A stretch of 64,000 nt of DNA, from positions 36,710 through 100,709 of the forward strand of contig NZ_RJTM01000102.1 of the NCBI RefSeq assembly GCF_003725735.1, read 5' to 3'. The notes below the pieces were generated by a model, which saw nothing but the letters and a program-made list of their open reading frames with translations, was not told the DNA's origin and searched no databases. Position 1 is the first letter of the stretch. Each line of letters opens with the position of its first letter. Positions 28,424 through 38,275 of this stretch are shown here, piece after piece. This stretch comes from Sinomicrobium pectinilyticum (GTDB lineage: Bacteria; Bacteroidota; Bacteroidia; Flavobacteriales; Flavobacteriaceae). The position numbers and the translations under genes were made by a program.

Positions 28424-30508
28424 TTATAACATATAGCGCAACTGAACCCCCCCGTAGAAATTTTGCGGAAGGCCGGGGTAGTAAAACCGTGGTTCGGAAT
28501 TTCCGAATCCCACGGCATTGATCAGCACGGACTGCGCATAATTTCTGTCGGCAATGTTGTTGATACCGCCGGAGACGTCGAGGATGAATTTCTCCGAAAT
28601 CTCTTTTCTGTACCCTGCTTTTGCATGGGCAACCCCATAAGAATCCGTGTGCAGGGAGCCGGCGTCGGTAAGAGGGATCTCCCCGACATATTGGTAGTTG
28701 ACATAAAGATACAGTCCGCTTTGGTGTAGTATCCGTATTCCGGCGTTGGTCTTATTATCCGGTACGCCCGTAAGGTTATTGCCGGAATAGTCATTGTCCC
28801 CGTCGATAAAGCGGATAAAACGGTGGTCATTCAGGGAAGTATTAATAAATGGTACAATCGCGAGGTTACGGGTAACAGGGAGATGATATTCCGCCGTGAT
28901 CTCTACGCCTTTATGCTCGGTTTTTCCGGCGTTTTTCCCGATGTATTGATCTTCTCCCACACGCTGTGCCACCAGCAGGTCCCTGATATTCATAATGTAT
29001 GCTGCTGCGGACAGGTGAAGGCGGTTTTTCAGTAGCTTCAGGTTTATGCCGGCTTCGTAATGCATTCCTCTTTCAGGGCCCAGTTCAGGGTTTATTACGC
29101 CCTCCGGAGTAAGGGTTTCCTCCGTGCCGGGAAAAGAGAACCCGCGGCTTATGTTCGCATAAAAGCGCGTATGTGCATTATAGCTGTAATCTATATTGAG
29201 CGAAGGCGCCAGAATGGGATCGAAACGACGGGAGGCACTGGTATTTTCCGCTCCGCTGTTGTAATAGTCCAGGAAGTTGTAGGATGTAAAATTGGCATTT
29301 AACCCCAGTTGCACCTTGAGCCCCCTCGCCAGAGGGAGCGTAAGAGAAGCGAAGAGGTTCAGCTGGTTCCGGTATTCTTTATTGTTGCTTAACTGTTCTC
29401 CTTCTAGGGTCCCCTGCCCGTTATTTTCCTGGTACAGGTTTTCTATGGTTTGCCAGTTATATACGTCCTTGTACATTTCGGTGCCGAGACGTAGTGTTGC
29501 TTTTTCCTCCCGGAAAGAGAAGTCCTGCCGGAATGTGCTCCGTATACCGTAACCATTCGTAAAACCGGTGAGGATATCAAACGGACGGGGTTCATAATGA
29601 TCCTGATAGGTGTAAAAAACGCTGGTGGTATTTTGAAGACCGGGACTGAAACGATGTGTGTAGCTCAGCCCTGCGAGGGTAGACTTACTGTTTTTGTAGC
29701 CTTTGGCTTCGAGCCAGTTGGAGGCTGCCTGTCTCGGGTTTTCTTTAAAAACAGTCTTACTTATGGAACTGGGGATATAGGCATTGTAATCTATTTGGTT
29801 AAAGAGGACAGTAAGGGTATTATTGTCATTAAACCGATAGGAGGTATTCAGTAATACCGCATTACGGCGATAAGCACTGTTCTCGCGGTATCCGTCGGTT
29901 TCCAGGTGCTCGTAGTTCAGGTTGACCGACAGTTTTTCTCCGGCATAAACGGCGTTGGTGGTATTTTTCAGCAGTTGATATGAACCGAGAGTAAAACTAT
30001 TCCGGATGTATGATTTTGAGGGGGTCATGGACCGGAGCAGAAGTGCTCCCCCGAGATTAGTCCCGTAAGTCACGGCTTTCGGTCCCTGGATAACCTCAAC
30101 CTGGCTTATGCTTTCGGGATCAAACACTTCAATGGAAGTTTCTCCTATACCATTGGTAATGGGAATATCATCCAGATAAGCCTTTACTTTGTTACTTCCG
30201 TAAGGTGTCCGGGCGCCAACGCCTCTTATGGTAATACGGTTTACATTCATCCCTCCAGAGAGCATGTAAACGCCGGGAATCTGGTTTATGGCCCAGGTTA
30301 TGTCCACAGGACTGTACTGTTCCAGTTGCTGGCGGGTAGTAATGGGGACCGGAGTAATCAGGGAACTGTCCTTTTGTATGACAGAAAGAGAATCCGAACT
30401 GACAACGACTTCTTCTAGGCGGGTTGCTTCTTTATCCTGGGCGCCGGAAATAAAAGGAAGGGACCATACTACAACCGAAAGGAGAGCTGCTTTGATTTTC
30501 TTTTTCAT
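28424..30508 (-). CDS. TonB-dependent outer-membrane receptor
   Basis: 694 residues. A signal peptide ends ISGAQ. A TonB-box-like LEEVVVSSDS is followed directly by the plug domain (PGVYMLSGGMNVNRITIRGVG, IEVIQGPKAVTYG) and a 22-strand-type barrel ending VQLRYML. It lacks the CarboxypepD_reg-like N-terminal domain of the SusC proteins nearby. That makes it a classic siderophore/vitamin/metal-type receptor, not a SusC. Substrate unknown. The frame runs to 30583 through the hairpin of the neighbouring operon; ATG 30508 (MKKKIKAALLS) fits the signal peptide. Confidence 0.9.
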   Translation of the reverse strand: MKKKIKAALLSVVVWSLPFISGAQDKEATRLEEVVVSSDSLSVIQKDSSLITPVPITTRQQLEQYSPVDITWAINQIPGVYMLSGGMNVNRITIRGVGARTPYGSNKVKAYLDDIPITNGIGETSIEVFDPESISQVEVIQGPKAVTYGTNLGGALLLRSMTPSKSYIRNSFTLGSYQLLKNTTNAVYAGEKLSVNLNYEHLETDGYRENSAYRRNAVLLNTSYRFNDNNTLTVLFNQIDYNAYIPSSISKTVFKENPRQAASNWLEAKGYKNSKSTLAGLSYTHRFSPGLQNTTSVFYTYQDHYEPRPFDILTGFTNGYGIRSTFRQDFSFREEKATLRLGTEMYKDVYNWQTIENLYQENNGQGTLEGEQLSNNKEYRNQLNLFASLTLPLARGLKVQLGLNANFTSYNFLDYYNSGAENTSASRRFDPILAPSLNIDYSYNAHTRFYANISRGFSFPGTEETLTPEGVINPELGPERGMHYEAGINLKLLKNRLHLSAAAYIMNIRDLLVAQRVGEDQYIGKNAGKTEHKGVEITAEYHLPVTRNLAIVPFINTSLNDHRFIRFIDGDNDYSGNNLTGVPDNKTNAGIRILHQSGLYLYVNYQYVGEIPLTDAGSLHTDSYGVAHAKAGYRKEISEKFILDVSGGINNIADRNYAQSVLINAVGFGNSEPRFYYPGLPQNFYGGVQLRYML

Positions 30509-30561
30509 TCGGGGGTTTTGCCATAAAAATAATAAAATAAAACAAGAACGATGTAAAACAA

Positions 30562-30600
30562 AGAAGGTCGCCTTTTGAGACAACCTTCTTTTTTAATTCA
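30562..30600 (-). terminator. Terminator of the second susC-susD operon
   Basis: AGAAGGT (30562-30568) pairs with ACCTTCT (30583-30589). On the minus strand the stem is followed by TTGTTTTACA, and on the plus strand by TTTTTT, so it could act both ways. It lies about 47 bases after the susD stop. Confidence 0.6.
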
Positions 30601-30635
30601 AAATAAATCAGTGGTAAAAACGGTATTTTGCGGTA

Positions 30636-32153
30636 TTAATATCCGGTGTTTTGAACAAGGTTCGGATTAGACACCAGAGCGGTGGCTGGAATGGGATAGA
30701 GAACACGGAATTCTTCGGTGTTTTCTTTGAATTCCCAGGTGTCGGTAAATACGCCGAAGCGGATCATATCGTTTCTCCTCCAGCCTTCCGTATAGAGCTC
30801 TCTCGCTCTTTCATCGAGCAGTTCCGGCAGATCGACTGAACTGAATGCAGATGCCCCTCTTATGGCACGAAGCTCATTTATAAGTGCCGTTGCGTCCTCA
30901 CCGGAAGATCCGCCTCTCAGTATGGCTTCTGCTTTCATCAGGTGTGCATCGGAATAACGGAAAATAATCATTCCGGTAGCTTGTGCACCATTACTCGGGT
31001 GATATTTCAGTACTCTTATCCCTGTTCTTTCATTGTTACCTACCAATGCCGGAAAGTCCCTGGTAAATACCAACGGATTACCTGCACGGTCGTTCAGAGG
31101 TGTCCCGTCGGCGGCATATTGTTGTCCGAGAAGGAAACCATACCCGATACCCTTGGCAGGTACATATCCTCTGCGTTCTTCCTGTCCGGAACCTTCTGCG
31201 TTGGTGTCGGGCGGGCCTTCAAAAAGATCGAAGAGTCCCGCCAGGGTGGAGAATCCGTTCCAGCCGCCCGAAGTATTGTCAGGTACAACTTGATGGTAAT
31301 GTAGTCCGGGCCACATCCTGGTGCCTACCGAAGCATCCGTATACCATATGGTCTCATTGTCCGGATCGTTTTTAAAGATATCGAAAAAGCCTTCCTGTAA
31401 TTCAAAACCATCTGCTGCTATGGCATCGACCTCTTCTATAACCCTGGTCATATCTGCCGGATCGGGACTTTCGGTTCCTTTATATATATGTTTATTAAGA
31501 TATAACTTGGCCAAAAGAAAATGAACTGATGCTTTCGAGGCCTTTATAGTCCCTGCGCCGGGGGCAAGGGCCGGAAGATCGGGAAGAGCTTCGTTGAGGT
31601 CATTAATAATAAAATCAAAAGCTTCGCTTGCCGTAAATACCCTGGGGTTCACATCCACTCCTTCGTCCGCTTCACGAAAGGGGACCTGTCCATAAAGATC
31701 CATAACATGGAACATGCTGAACGCCCGGAGGAATTTACCCTCCGCAGCCTGTAGTGAACTGGCCTCGGATTGCGGGGCCAACAGTTGATTGATCCTGTAA
31801 ATGTTGGAGTTAAGCCTGTTCCACGTATTTAATATATCACGATGAGTAGGGTCCCATGTATGTTCATGGAGAAGCCTCCATACACCGTTATCCCCCCAGT
31901 CGGTACCTCTGGTCGGAACGAGTACCTCGTCCGTGGAAACTTCGGATAGGGCATATAAAGCTTCCTGTGTGTTAAAACTATTACGGATATCAACATATGC
32001 GGAATTCAGTGTTTGACCCGGGTCTACTCCTCCGAACCCTTCATCGGTATCCGGAATCACAATGGAGTCTTTTTCATCTACTTCGAGGTCGGTACAGGAA
32101 AAAATGAGGATGATACAACTTATAGTGAGAATGTTTCTGCTTAAATTTTTCAT
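30636..32153 (-). CDS. SusD/RagB-family glycan-binding lipoprotein (second pair)
   Basis: 505 residues. The lipoprotein signal has Cys20 in LIFSCTDLEVDE. The SusD/RagB fold is indicated by NIYRINQLLAPQSEASSLQAAEGKFLRAFSMFHVMDLYGQVPF, the FLLAKLYLNKHIY TPR-like helix and the C-terminal LLDERARELYTEGWRRNDMIRFG signature. It is surface exposed and caps the SusC barrel encoded 10 bases upstream. Its place in the malto-oligosaccharide locus suggests an alpha-glucan ligand. No SusE partner follows this pair. Confidence 0.94.
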   Translation of the reverse strand: MKNLSRNILTISCIILIFSCTDLEVDEKDSIVIPDTDEGFGGVDPGQTLNSAYVDIRNSFNTQEALYALSEVSTDEVLVPTRGTDWGDNGVWRLLHEHTWDPTHRDILNTWNRLNSNIYRINQLLAPQSEASSLQAAEGKFLRAFSMFHVMDLYGQVPFREADEGVDVNPRVFTASEAFDFIINDLNEALPDLPALAPGAGTIKASKASVHFLLAKLYLNKHIYKGTESPDPADMTRVIEEVDAIAADGFELQEGFFDIFKNDPDNETIWYTDASVGTRMWPGLHYHQVVPDNTSGGWNGFSTLAGLFDLFEGPPDTNAEGSGQEERRGYVPAKGIGYGFLLGQQYAADGTPLNDRAGNPLVFTRDFPALVGNNERTGIRVLKYHPSNGAQATGMIIFRYSDAHLMKAEAILRGGSSGEDATALINELRAIRGASAFSSVDLPELLDERARELYTEGWRRNDMIRFGVFTDTWEFKENTEEFRVLYPIPATALVSNPNLVQNTGY

Positions 32154-32163
32154 GATTACTTTT

Positions 32164-35100
32164 TTAGAATGTTACATTTAACCCTAAAGTAAATATTCTC
32201 GGCCTTGGATAAGAGGTATAGTCTATTCCGAGTGAAGGGACACCATCCAGTTCCTTGTTTGTATTTACTTCGGGGTCAAGCCCGGAATAATCGGTAATGA
32301 CAAACAGGTTCTGGGCATTGGCATAGATACGGAAAGATTTGAAGACATTGGAATCTTCGGCAAACCTGAAATTATGCCCTATGGTGAGGTTCTGTAACCG
32401 GAGAAAATCTCCTTTTTCGAGGAACCGCGTAGATACGTCGGCGGCATTGAGATTCGATTCTTCACTGCTCAGTACGTCCCGGGTAACATTTCTTCCGTTT
32501 CCTATAGCGCCGGCGGTAAAAAATGCATTTCGCGTATTATTATAGATATAGTGTCCGAACTGACCGGCAAAGAAAGCGGACAAATCCCAGTTCTTGTACT
32601 GAAAGTTGGTGGAAATACCGAGGTTGTACTTGGGTAGGGCACTTTTACCTACAAATTTCTGAATATCTCCTCCTTCGTATTCTGCCAACCCGTTTTCGTT
32701 ATACCCGGAAAATTCCCGTAGAAAATAGGAGAACAAAGGCTGGCCGTCCTGTATACGCTGTGCAAATGCCCCGGTGAGGCCCTGGCCGTTTATACCACCC
32801 GTGTCTACGGTACCATCAAAGTTTTTTACCATATTGTCATTATAGGACAGGTTGGTGCCTAATTCCCAGGTAAAATCTTCATTTTCTATAATGCCGTAAT
32901 TCAATGTGATTTCAAATCCCTTGTTTATAACATCGGCATCGAGATTGCGGTAAACAAATTCCTGCGGGGCAGGTTGTGCGGACATGATCTGCATTAATAG
33001 GTCTGTTGTGTTTTTTCGATAGAAATCGACAGATCCGCTCAAACGATTGTCGAGGAAACCAAAATCCAGACCTATATTAAACTGCTGTGTCTGTTCCCAT
33101 TTCAGGTCGGGGTTGGCAAAAGCCACATTATCCAGTCCTACCCGTTGTACTTCGCCGCTGTTGGCATTAATACCGAGCCCGGCATATCGCTGCCTGGTCT
33201 GGTAGCGGTTATGCGGTATTTCCTGGTTTCCGGTAACACCGTATCCCAGACGTAATTTCAGGTTGTAAAAAACCTCGGGAATAAACTCCTCGTCAGATAA
33301 TATCCAGGCAAAGGCCCCGGAAGGGAAGTACCCGTATTTGTTGTTACCCCCGAAACGGGAGGAGCCGTCCGCCCGAAGCGTGGCCGTAAACAGGTAACGA
33401 TCTTTGAGCGTATAATTCAAACGGCCGAAGAAGGATTGTAACTCGTCAGTATAGTCGAACCAGTCCGAAATTGCTGCCCTGATAGGAGCACCGGACACGG
33501 TAATTTCTTCCGTAACATTTTCGGGGAACAAACGGTTCACAAAAGCTCCTGTAGTGCCGTAACCGTATTGCTGATAAGATCCGGCAATGGAATTTCTTAT
33601 GCTCCTGTCCGTTACTTTGAGATCACTGATCATATTATCCATATTAGTGCCCGGGAAACCCCATCCCTGGTAATTTCTGCCATCGGTATTGAATTCCTGG
33701 TAAGAGTACCCCAGCATAGCGGAAAATTTGGAATTCCGGAATTCTTTGCGATAATTGAACAATACCTCGAGTAATTGACTGCTGTTATCCACTTCCGAGA
33801 TAAAAGCCCGTCCGTTTTCGAATACTCCCCCCATAAACAATAAGGGAGAGAGTGCGCCTTCTCTCCTGGAAGATGAATTGTCAAAACCGGTATTGACCTT
33901 GACATTGAATTCATCGGTAAAGTCATATTGAGCAGAGAGGTTGATGAGGCTCCTGTTCGTATGTGTATTATCCTGGTAGTATTTCAGCAATGCCAACGGA
34001 TTGAGGGTGGAAGTAGAGAACTGGTATTCGGGATCGGCAGGCCAGGTGGGATTGGCCGCGTAAGTGGCACCGAGAAGGTCTCCTTCAAAACCTGCATTGT
34101 CGGTAATGAGGGGAGCTTCGTCATTCACCCGGGAAAAGGTTATCTGTGCCCCCAGTTTCAACTTATCATTGAAGAGGCGTTGATTCAGGTTCAGCCTTCC
34201 GTTAAGACGCTCCATAGAGGAGTTTTTTATAATTCCTTCCTGGTCAGAATAGCTCAGCGATAGCCTGTAGTTACCGGTATCGTACCCATTGGAATAGGAG
34301 AGGTTGTGCGTATGCGAAAATGATGTACGGGATATTTCATCCTGCCAGTCGGTGTTTGCTCCTTTATCCTGTTCACTTACAATTCCTCCGTATTTATCAA
34401 TACCCTGAAGGAATTGTTCCCTGTTCAGCAAATCGTATTCGTTAGCAGGGGAAGATACACTGGTAGTAGTCGAATATTCCAGGGTGCCTTCCTGGCCTTT
34501 CCCGCTTTTTGTTGTAATAATAACCACCCCGTTGGCCCCTCTGGAACCATAAATGGCGGTTGCAGAAGCATCTTTGAGTACATCGATACTGGCAATATCG
34601 TTAGGGTTGATAAAATTCAACGGGTTTTTGGAGGCTGAAGAACCGCGCCCTATATCCGCACCTCCGGAGGCAGTATTGTCACCGGAAAGCGGAATTCCGT
34701 CCACTACAAATAATGGATTATTGTTACTCCTTACGGAAGATGTACCCCGGATACGGATATTGATTCCCGCCCCGGGCTCACCACTGGAGGAAGTGATCTG
34801 TACCCCGGCACTTTTTCCCTGTATCAGTTCTTCGGGGGCGGCAATAACCCCTTGGTTGAAGTCTTCGGCTTTTACGGAGACTACAGATCCGGTAGCATCC
34901 CTTCTCGTTGTTTCACCATAACCGATGATAACTACTTCATCCAGTGCCTGGGCATCTTCAACCATGGTAACGTTGATGGTTGACCTCCCGTTTACCGGAA
35001 TTTCCTGGGTTTTGAACCCAACGTAACTAAAAACCAGAATATCCTTTTCCTCCACATTGTCGAGGGAATAATTCCCGTCAAAATCCGATTGGGTTCCGTT

Positions 35101-35247
35101 GGTGGTACCCTTTACCAGGATATTTGCGCCCGGTAAAGGCCCCATGGCATCCGAGACTGTTCCGGATACGGTAATCTGTGCCTGTGTACTACCATATACG
35201 AAAATGGTAAAAATAAGGGCCAGATTTTTAATAATGTTAATTTTCAT
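32164..35247 (-). CDS. SusC/RagA-family TonB-linked outer-membrane transporter (second pair)
   Basis: 1027 residues. Signal peptide (FVYGSTQAQ), CarboxypepD_reg-like domain (ITVSGTVSDAMGPLPGANILVKGT, about 25-110), TonB-box-like ALDEVVIIGYGE, plug domain with IRIRGTSSVRSNNNPLFVVDGIPL and DVLKDASATAIYGSRGANGVVIITTKSG, then a long barrel ending RIFTLGLNVTF. It imports oligosaccharides with its SusD. Very similar in layout to the SusC at 39866-42805, as if the pair had been duplicated and diverged. A predicted LacI site lies about 95 bases upstream. Confidence 0.95.
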   Translation of the reverse strand: MKINIIKNLALIFTIFVYGSTQAQITVSGTVSDAMGPLPGANILVKGTTNGTQSDFDGNYSLDNVEEKDILVFSYVGFKTQEIPVNGRSTINVTMVEDAQALDEVVIIGYGETTRRDATGSVVSVKAEDFNQGVIAAPEELIQGKSAGVQITSSSGEPGAGINIRIRGTSSVRSNNNPLFVVDGIPLSGDNTASGGADIGRGSSASKNPLNFINPNDIASIDVLKDASATAIYGSRGANGVVIITTKSGKGQEGTLEYSTTTSVSSPANEYDLLNREQFLQGIDKYGGIVSEQDKGANTDWQDEISRTSFSHTHNLSYSNGYDTGNYRLSLSYSDQEGIIKNSSMERLNGRLNLNQRLFNDKLKLGAQITFSRVNDEAPLITDNAGFEGDLLGATYAANPTWPADPEYQFSTSTLNPLALLKYYQDNTHTNRSLINLSAQYDFTDEFNVKVNTGFDNSSSRREGALSPLLFMGGVFENGRAFISEVDNSSQLLEVLFNYRKEFRNSKFSAMLGYSYQEFNTDGRNYQGWGFPGTNMDNMISDLKVTDRSIRNSIAGSYQQYGYGTTGAFVNRLFPENVTEEITVSGAPIRAAISDWFDYTDELQSFFGRLNYTLKDRYLFTATLRADGSSRFGGNNKYGYFPSGAFAWILSDEEFIPEVFYNLKLRLGYGVTGNQEIPHNRYQTRQRYAGLGINANSGEVQRVGLDNVAFANPDLKWEQTQQFNIGLDFGFLDNRLSGSVDFYRKNTTDLLMQIMSAQPAPQEFVYRNLDADVINKGFEITLNYGIIENEDFTWELGTNLSYNDNMVKNFDGTVDTGGINGQGLTGAFAQRIQDGQPLFSYFLREFSGYNENGLAEYEGGDIQKFVGKSALPKYNLGISTNFQYKNWDLSAFFAGQFGHYIYNNTRNAFFTAGAIGNGRNVTRDVLSSEESNLNAADVSTRFLEKGDFLRLQNLTIGHNFRFAEDSNVFKSFRIYANAQNLFVITDYSGLDPEVNTNKELDGVPSLGIDYTSYPRPRIFTLGLNVTF

Positions 35248-35588
35248 AGATAGTAGTTTTGATGTGTTTTGACGACGTGAAAAATCATTATAAAGTTAAA
35301 TTTATGTGAAATTTTCAATACCACCATGTTGCTGTTGAACGAAAACGTTGTAGTGTTGATAACTTTGAATATTTTAACATATGCTCAATTAATAATGGTT
35401 TATTTGACTTTATGTATCTAAAATATACTTTTAAGTGAATTTTTCTTAAAAATTTAAGCTTTTTAATGAGAACGGAATTTCGTGAAAACGACATGAACAG
35501 AGAGGTTTATGCAGTTTTTTACGTAAAATAATACAGAAAAAGATTGTTAATGAAAATGAGCGGAAGTTTCCGTAACTTACAGGAGAAA
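35248..35588. other. Control region between the GH13 amylase and the second susC
   Basis: 341 AT-rich bases upstream of the second susC, after the amylase stop. It contains the operator-like site at 35341-35362. A weak -7-like TAAATTTA occurs on the minus strand near 35297. The presence of an operator argues that the second susC-susD pair has its own promoter and is not merely read through from the amylase. Confidence 0.5.
35340..35362. promoter_or_regulatory. Putative LacI-family operator, second susC
   Basis: CGAAAACGTTGTAGTGTTG shares the 13-mer CGAAAACGTTGTA with the site upstream of the first susC (opposite strand) and ACAACGTTGTAGT-like symmetry with the palindrome at 44387-44406. It is centred about 105 bases before the susC start. 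Confidence 0.6.
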
Positions 35589-37025
35589 TTACTCTCCCGA
35601 AACCGACCATATGGCAAAACCACGGGCAGGGGCTTCTATTGTTACCTCTCCCTGGCTGTCTGTAGTCAGCCACGCGCTGGTATTGTTGGAATAGTCTACG
35701 AGTTTTTTCTCTTTCCAGTTGGATAAGACGGTTCTTTGGCGGTTACCGGTACCGATATTCATATAGAATATGAGTCCCGGATTACCATTGCTACCGTTTC
35801 TTTTCATGATATATTCTTCTTCACTTTGATGCAGTATTTCCATATCGCCGGTAGCAATACTGTTATGGATACGAATAAGATTTTTTAATTTCGATTTGTA
35901 GTTGTTGTTCTCGTAATCCCCGTAAAACACGGTAGGATATCCGGTATGGGTAAGAATATAAGCATAAGCCAGCATTTTGTTAGCCGCACTGATATTATTT
36001 TCGGGGTTTTCGTCTTTTTCCGTATCGTGATTGGCAACAAAGGTCACGGCTTTTTCGGGATGGGTTTTCCAAAGCATATTTCCCTCGAGTACGTTCAGGT
36101 CGCTTTTGCGGTCCAGGGCTTCGTCAAGTTTATAGAAGCAGGCAAAATCGAATGCAGCAGATCCCGAAGCTTCCACCCATTCCACAAGTGTGGGAGCGTG
36201 GCCGTCCCAGTATTCTCCAACAGAAAAACCACCGACCTCGTCATTCCATGCCTTCACTACCCATGCTCCGAAGCCTTTTACATAATCGAATCGCCAGCCG
36301 TCGAATTTCATCGTGTTTTTGTAGTACCTGGCAACGGAGTTCTCTCCTTTCCATAGCCATTCCTGTACCCGGGGCTGATGATGGCAAAGGTCCTGTTCCT
36401 CGAAGAAAAGTGCTTCCTCATCATGCTCATGCAAACTGTTGGGATGGAAATCTTCGTAACTCCGGTCGAATTTCCCCGAAGCGTTACCATTTATAGTTTC
36501 AAAAAGCGTGTATGTATTTTTATCCCGGTAGGGATTATATTCTTCCCCGCCACCGGAATTGTGATTAAGTACAATATCGGCGATAACTTCCAGTCCGTTA
36601 TTATGTGCCTTTTGTATCAGGTTTTCCAGTTGTTCCCTGGTGCCGAAACGGGTTGGGATGGTGCCGTGCTGGTCGAATTCCCCGAAATCAAAATAATCCG
36701 AAGGGTCATATCCCATTGAGTATCCGCCCGACTGTCCTTTGGTTGTGACGGGAAGCCATATTCTGTCTACACCGGTTGCAGCCCAGTCTTCCACTTTTTC
36801 GGAGAGGGTGTTCCACCATTCGAACCGCGGTTCCACATCCCAGTAAAATGCCTGCATCATTACCCGTCGGCCATTGTCGTAATGGCTCAGGTCGGCTTTT
36901 TTGGGAATGGTTTCCGGTGGGGCTATGGTATAATTATTATTGTCATCGCTACTGCACGCGAGGAACGTAAGGATTAAAAAAGAAAGAACAACTGTGTTTT
37001 TTAGCGCAGTGTGAGGTGTTTTCAT
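35589..37025 (-). CDS. GH13 alpha-amylase, surface/periplasmic lipoprotein
   Basis: 478 residues. The lipoprotein signal ends LTFLACSSDDNNN (Cys24), the SSDDNN run after Cys being compatible with surface export in Bacteroidota. The GH13 barrel has the four conserved regions: VIADIVLNHN, DGWRFDYVKG (nucleophile Asp), GEYWDG (acid/base Glu) and FVANHDTE. A small beta C-terminal domain follows. The pattern resembles the plant/archaeal-type GH13_6/7 group, though the subfamily is a guess. Expected to cut starch or glycogen at the surface in the manner of SusG. It follows susE after a hairpin with a T-run. Confidence 0.93.
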   Translation of the reverse strand: MKTPHTALKNTVVLSFLILTFLACSSDDNNNYTIAPPETIPKKADLSHYDNGRRVMMQAFYWDVEPRFEWWNTLSEKVEDWAATGVDRIWLPVTTKGQSGGYSMGYDPSDYFDFGEFDQHGTIPTRFGTREQLENLIQKAHNNGLEVIADIVLNHNSGGGEEYNPYRDKNTYTLFETINGNASGKFDRSYEDFHPNSLHEHDEEALFFEEQDLCHHQPRVQEWLWKGENSVARYYKNTMKFDGWRFDYVKGFGAWVVKAWNDEVGGFSVGEYWDGHAPTLVEWVEASGSAAFDFACFYKLDEALDRKSDLNVLEGNMLWKTHPEKAVTFVANHDTEKDENPENNISAANKMLAYAYILTHTGYPTVFYGDYENNNYKSKLKNLIRIHNSIATGDMEILHQSEEEYIMKRNGSNGNPGLIFYMNIGTGNRQRTVLSNWKEKKLVDYSNNTSAWLTTDSQGEVTIEAPARGFAIWSVSGE

Positions 37026-37048
37026 AATTTTCGGTTTGGTGGGTTTTT

Positions 37049-37089
37049 AAAAAACGGAATGGGACCTGTTGGTATCCGCATTCCGTTTT
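37049..37089 (-). terminator. Hairpin with T-run between susE and the amylase gene
   Basis: AAAACGGAAT (minus strand 37089-37080) pairs with ATTCCGTTTT (37060-37051) over a 19-base loop, then TTTTTT. It lies in the 93-base gap between susE and the amylase start, so it probably attenuates transcription into the amylase gene. Confidence 0.65.
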
Positions 37090-37118
37090 ATGTGATCGAT
37101 CAACAGGGATACGAAGGT

Positions 37119-38183
37119 CTATTTTGCGGTAACTGTATATGTGTATTCTCCGGGGTTACTTAAATTGAGAACTATGGTGTAACTTCCGCCTGCATCTATT
37201 TTCATGTTGGTCCCTTCTTTTTCCAGGATACCGTCGCCTTCGTCATCTCCGTAATCCAGTTCCCAGCTATCATTGGCCCGGAATTTAAATTCTCCCGGTT
37301 GCAGATCAAGTGTGATGGTCCAGGTTTTCCCGGTCACATCGTAGGTCATATCTAGGTCACTGTCCCATCCGGTCCCGGGAATGGCATCCCCGATGATCCC
37401 CCAGTTGGTATCCAGCAAGCTGTAAGTGAGTTTCTCCGTATCTACGTGTAGCAGGTAATATCCTGCCGGGGCAGATAAATTGGGACCGTCATTTAATAAT
37501 AATGTGCCCGAACCGCCGTCTCCGTATTCACCGTTACCCCATTCCGGTGCGGCTGTAAATTTGTATTCCGATGTGTCGGCGAAATAGATATACCCTTCGA
37601 ATTCCGTATCGGAAGAAGGAAGCGACCGGAGCTGAGGTGCTTCGGCCGGGCTCCAGTCTCCACCGTAATTTCCGGCGGACTGATAGCCGCCCGGGACCCA
37701 GAGGTATGATGGACCCGTATTGCCCGAACCATAGGGGGTGACACTTACAAGAATAGTTTCGGAAATCAGCTTTTCCGTATTATCACTTACGGATGCTACT
37801 ACCCGGATTTCCATTTCGGAAGCTTCTCCCGAAGGTAATCCAAGGGTTAAGGCCGAATTGTTCAGGTGTTCTGTGCTTACGGAAAGTTGTGTGGCGGTAG
37901 TTTCTCCCAGTATGGCGGGTGATTGGAAGTCATTACCAGATATATCGGCCTGAAGGCTGTAATTGATTTGCGTAGGTACATTGAACCCCGCTTTGTTCCA
38001 TACAAAGCGATCTGCCTGTTCGGAGGCATTGTCTTCTGTAAGTATATAACCGGTTCCGGATGTAGGGGCGGTAATGACCGGTTCGTCAGAAGGGATCATC
38101 ACAGGGTTGTTGTCATCGTCTGAGCAGGACCAGAATAGCCCGCCTGAAAAAATCAGTCCGGCGAGGATTTTAGCTGTCTTCAT
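37119..38183 (-). CDS. SusE/SusF-family starch-binding lipoprotein
   Basis: 354 residues. The lipoprotein signal GGLFWSCSDDDNN (Cys20) is followed by a SusE N-terminal domain (PVITAPTSGTGYILTEDNASEQADRFVW, Ig-like to about 150). Two carbohydrate-binding modules come next (about 160-255 with YLWVPGGYQ...GNYGGDW; about 258-354 with WGIIGDAIPGTGWDSDLDMTYD). These WxxxG and aromatic patterns are the SusE/F starch-binding signature. Surface exposed. Third gene of susC-susD-susE, followed by the amylase gene. Confidence 0.92.
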   Translation of the reverse strand: MKTAKILAGLIFSGGLFWSCSDDDNNPVMIPSDEPVITAPTSGTGYILTEDNASEQADRFVWNKAGFNVPTQINYSLQADISGNDFQSPAILGETTATQLSVSTEHLNNSALTLGLPSGEASEMEIRVVASVSDNTEKLISETILVSVTPYGSGNTGPSYLWVPGGYQSAGNYGGDWSPAEAPQLRSLPSSDTEFEGYIYFADTSEYKFTAAPEWGNGEYGDGGSGTLLLNDGPNLSAPAGYYLLHVDTEKLTYSLLDTNWGIIGDAIPGTGWDSDLDMTYDVTGKTWTITLDLQPGEFKFRANDSWELDYGDDEGDGILEKEGTNMKIDAGGSYTIVLNLSNPGEYTYTVTAK

Positions 38184-38228
38184 TTTTTATGTCCTTTTAG
38201 GTTAGTATTAATTGTGGTGGTATGGTAT

Positions 38229-38269
38229 CCGGGAGAGTATGGAACAGGCAATTCCGCATACCCTCCCGG
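38229..38269 (-). promoter_or_regulatory. Hairpin in the susD-susE intergenic gap
   Basis: CCGGGAGAGTATG pairs with CATACCCTCCCGG (13 positions, one A-C mismatch) around a 15-base loop, starting seven bases downstream of the susD stop. No T-run follows on the minus strand, so a stabilising or processing role in the polycistronic mRNA is more likely than termination. Confidence 0.55.
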
Positions 38270-38275
38270 TATATA

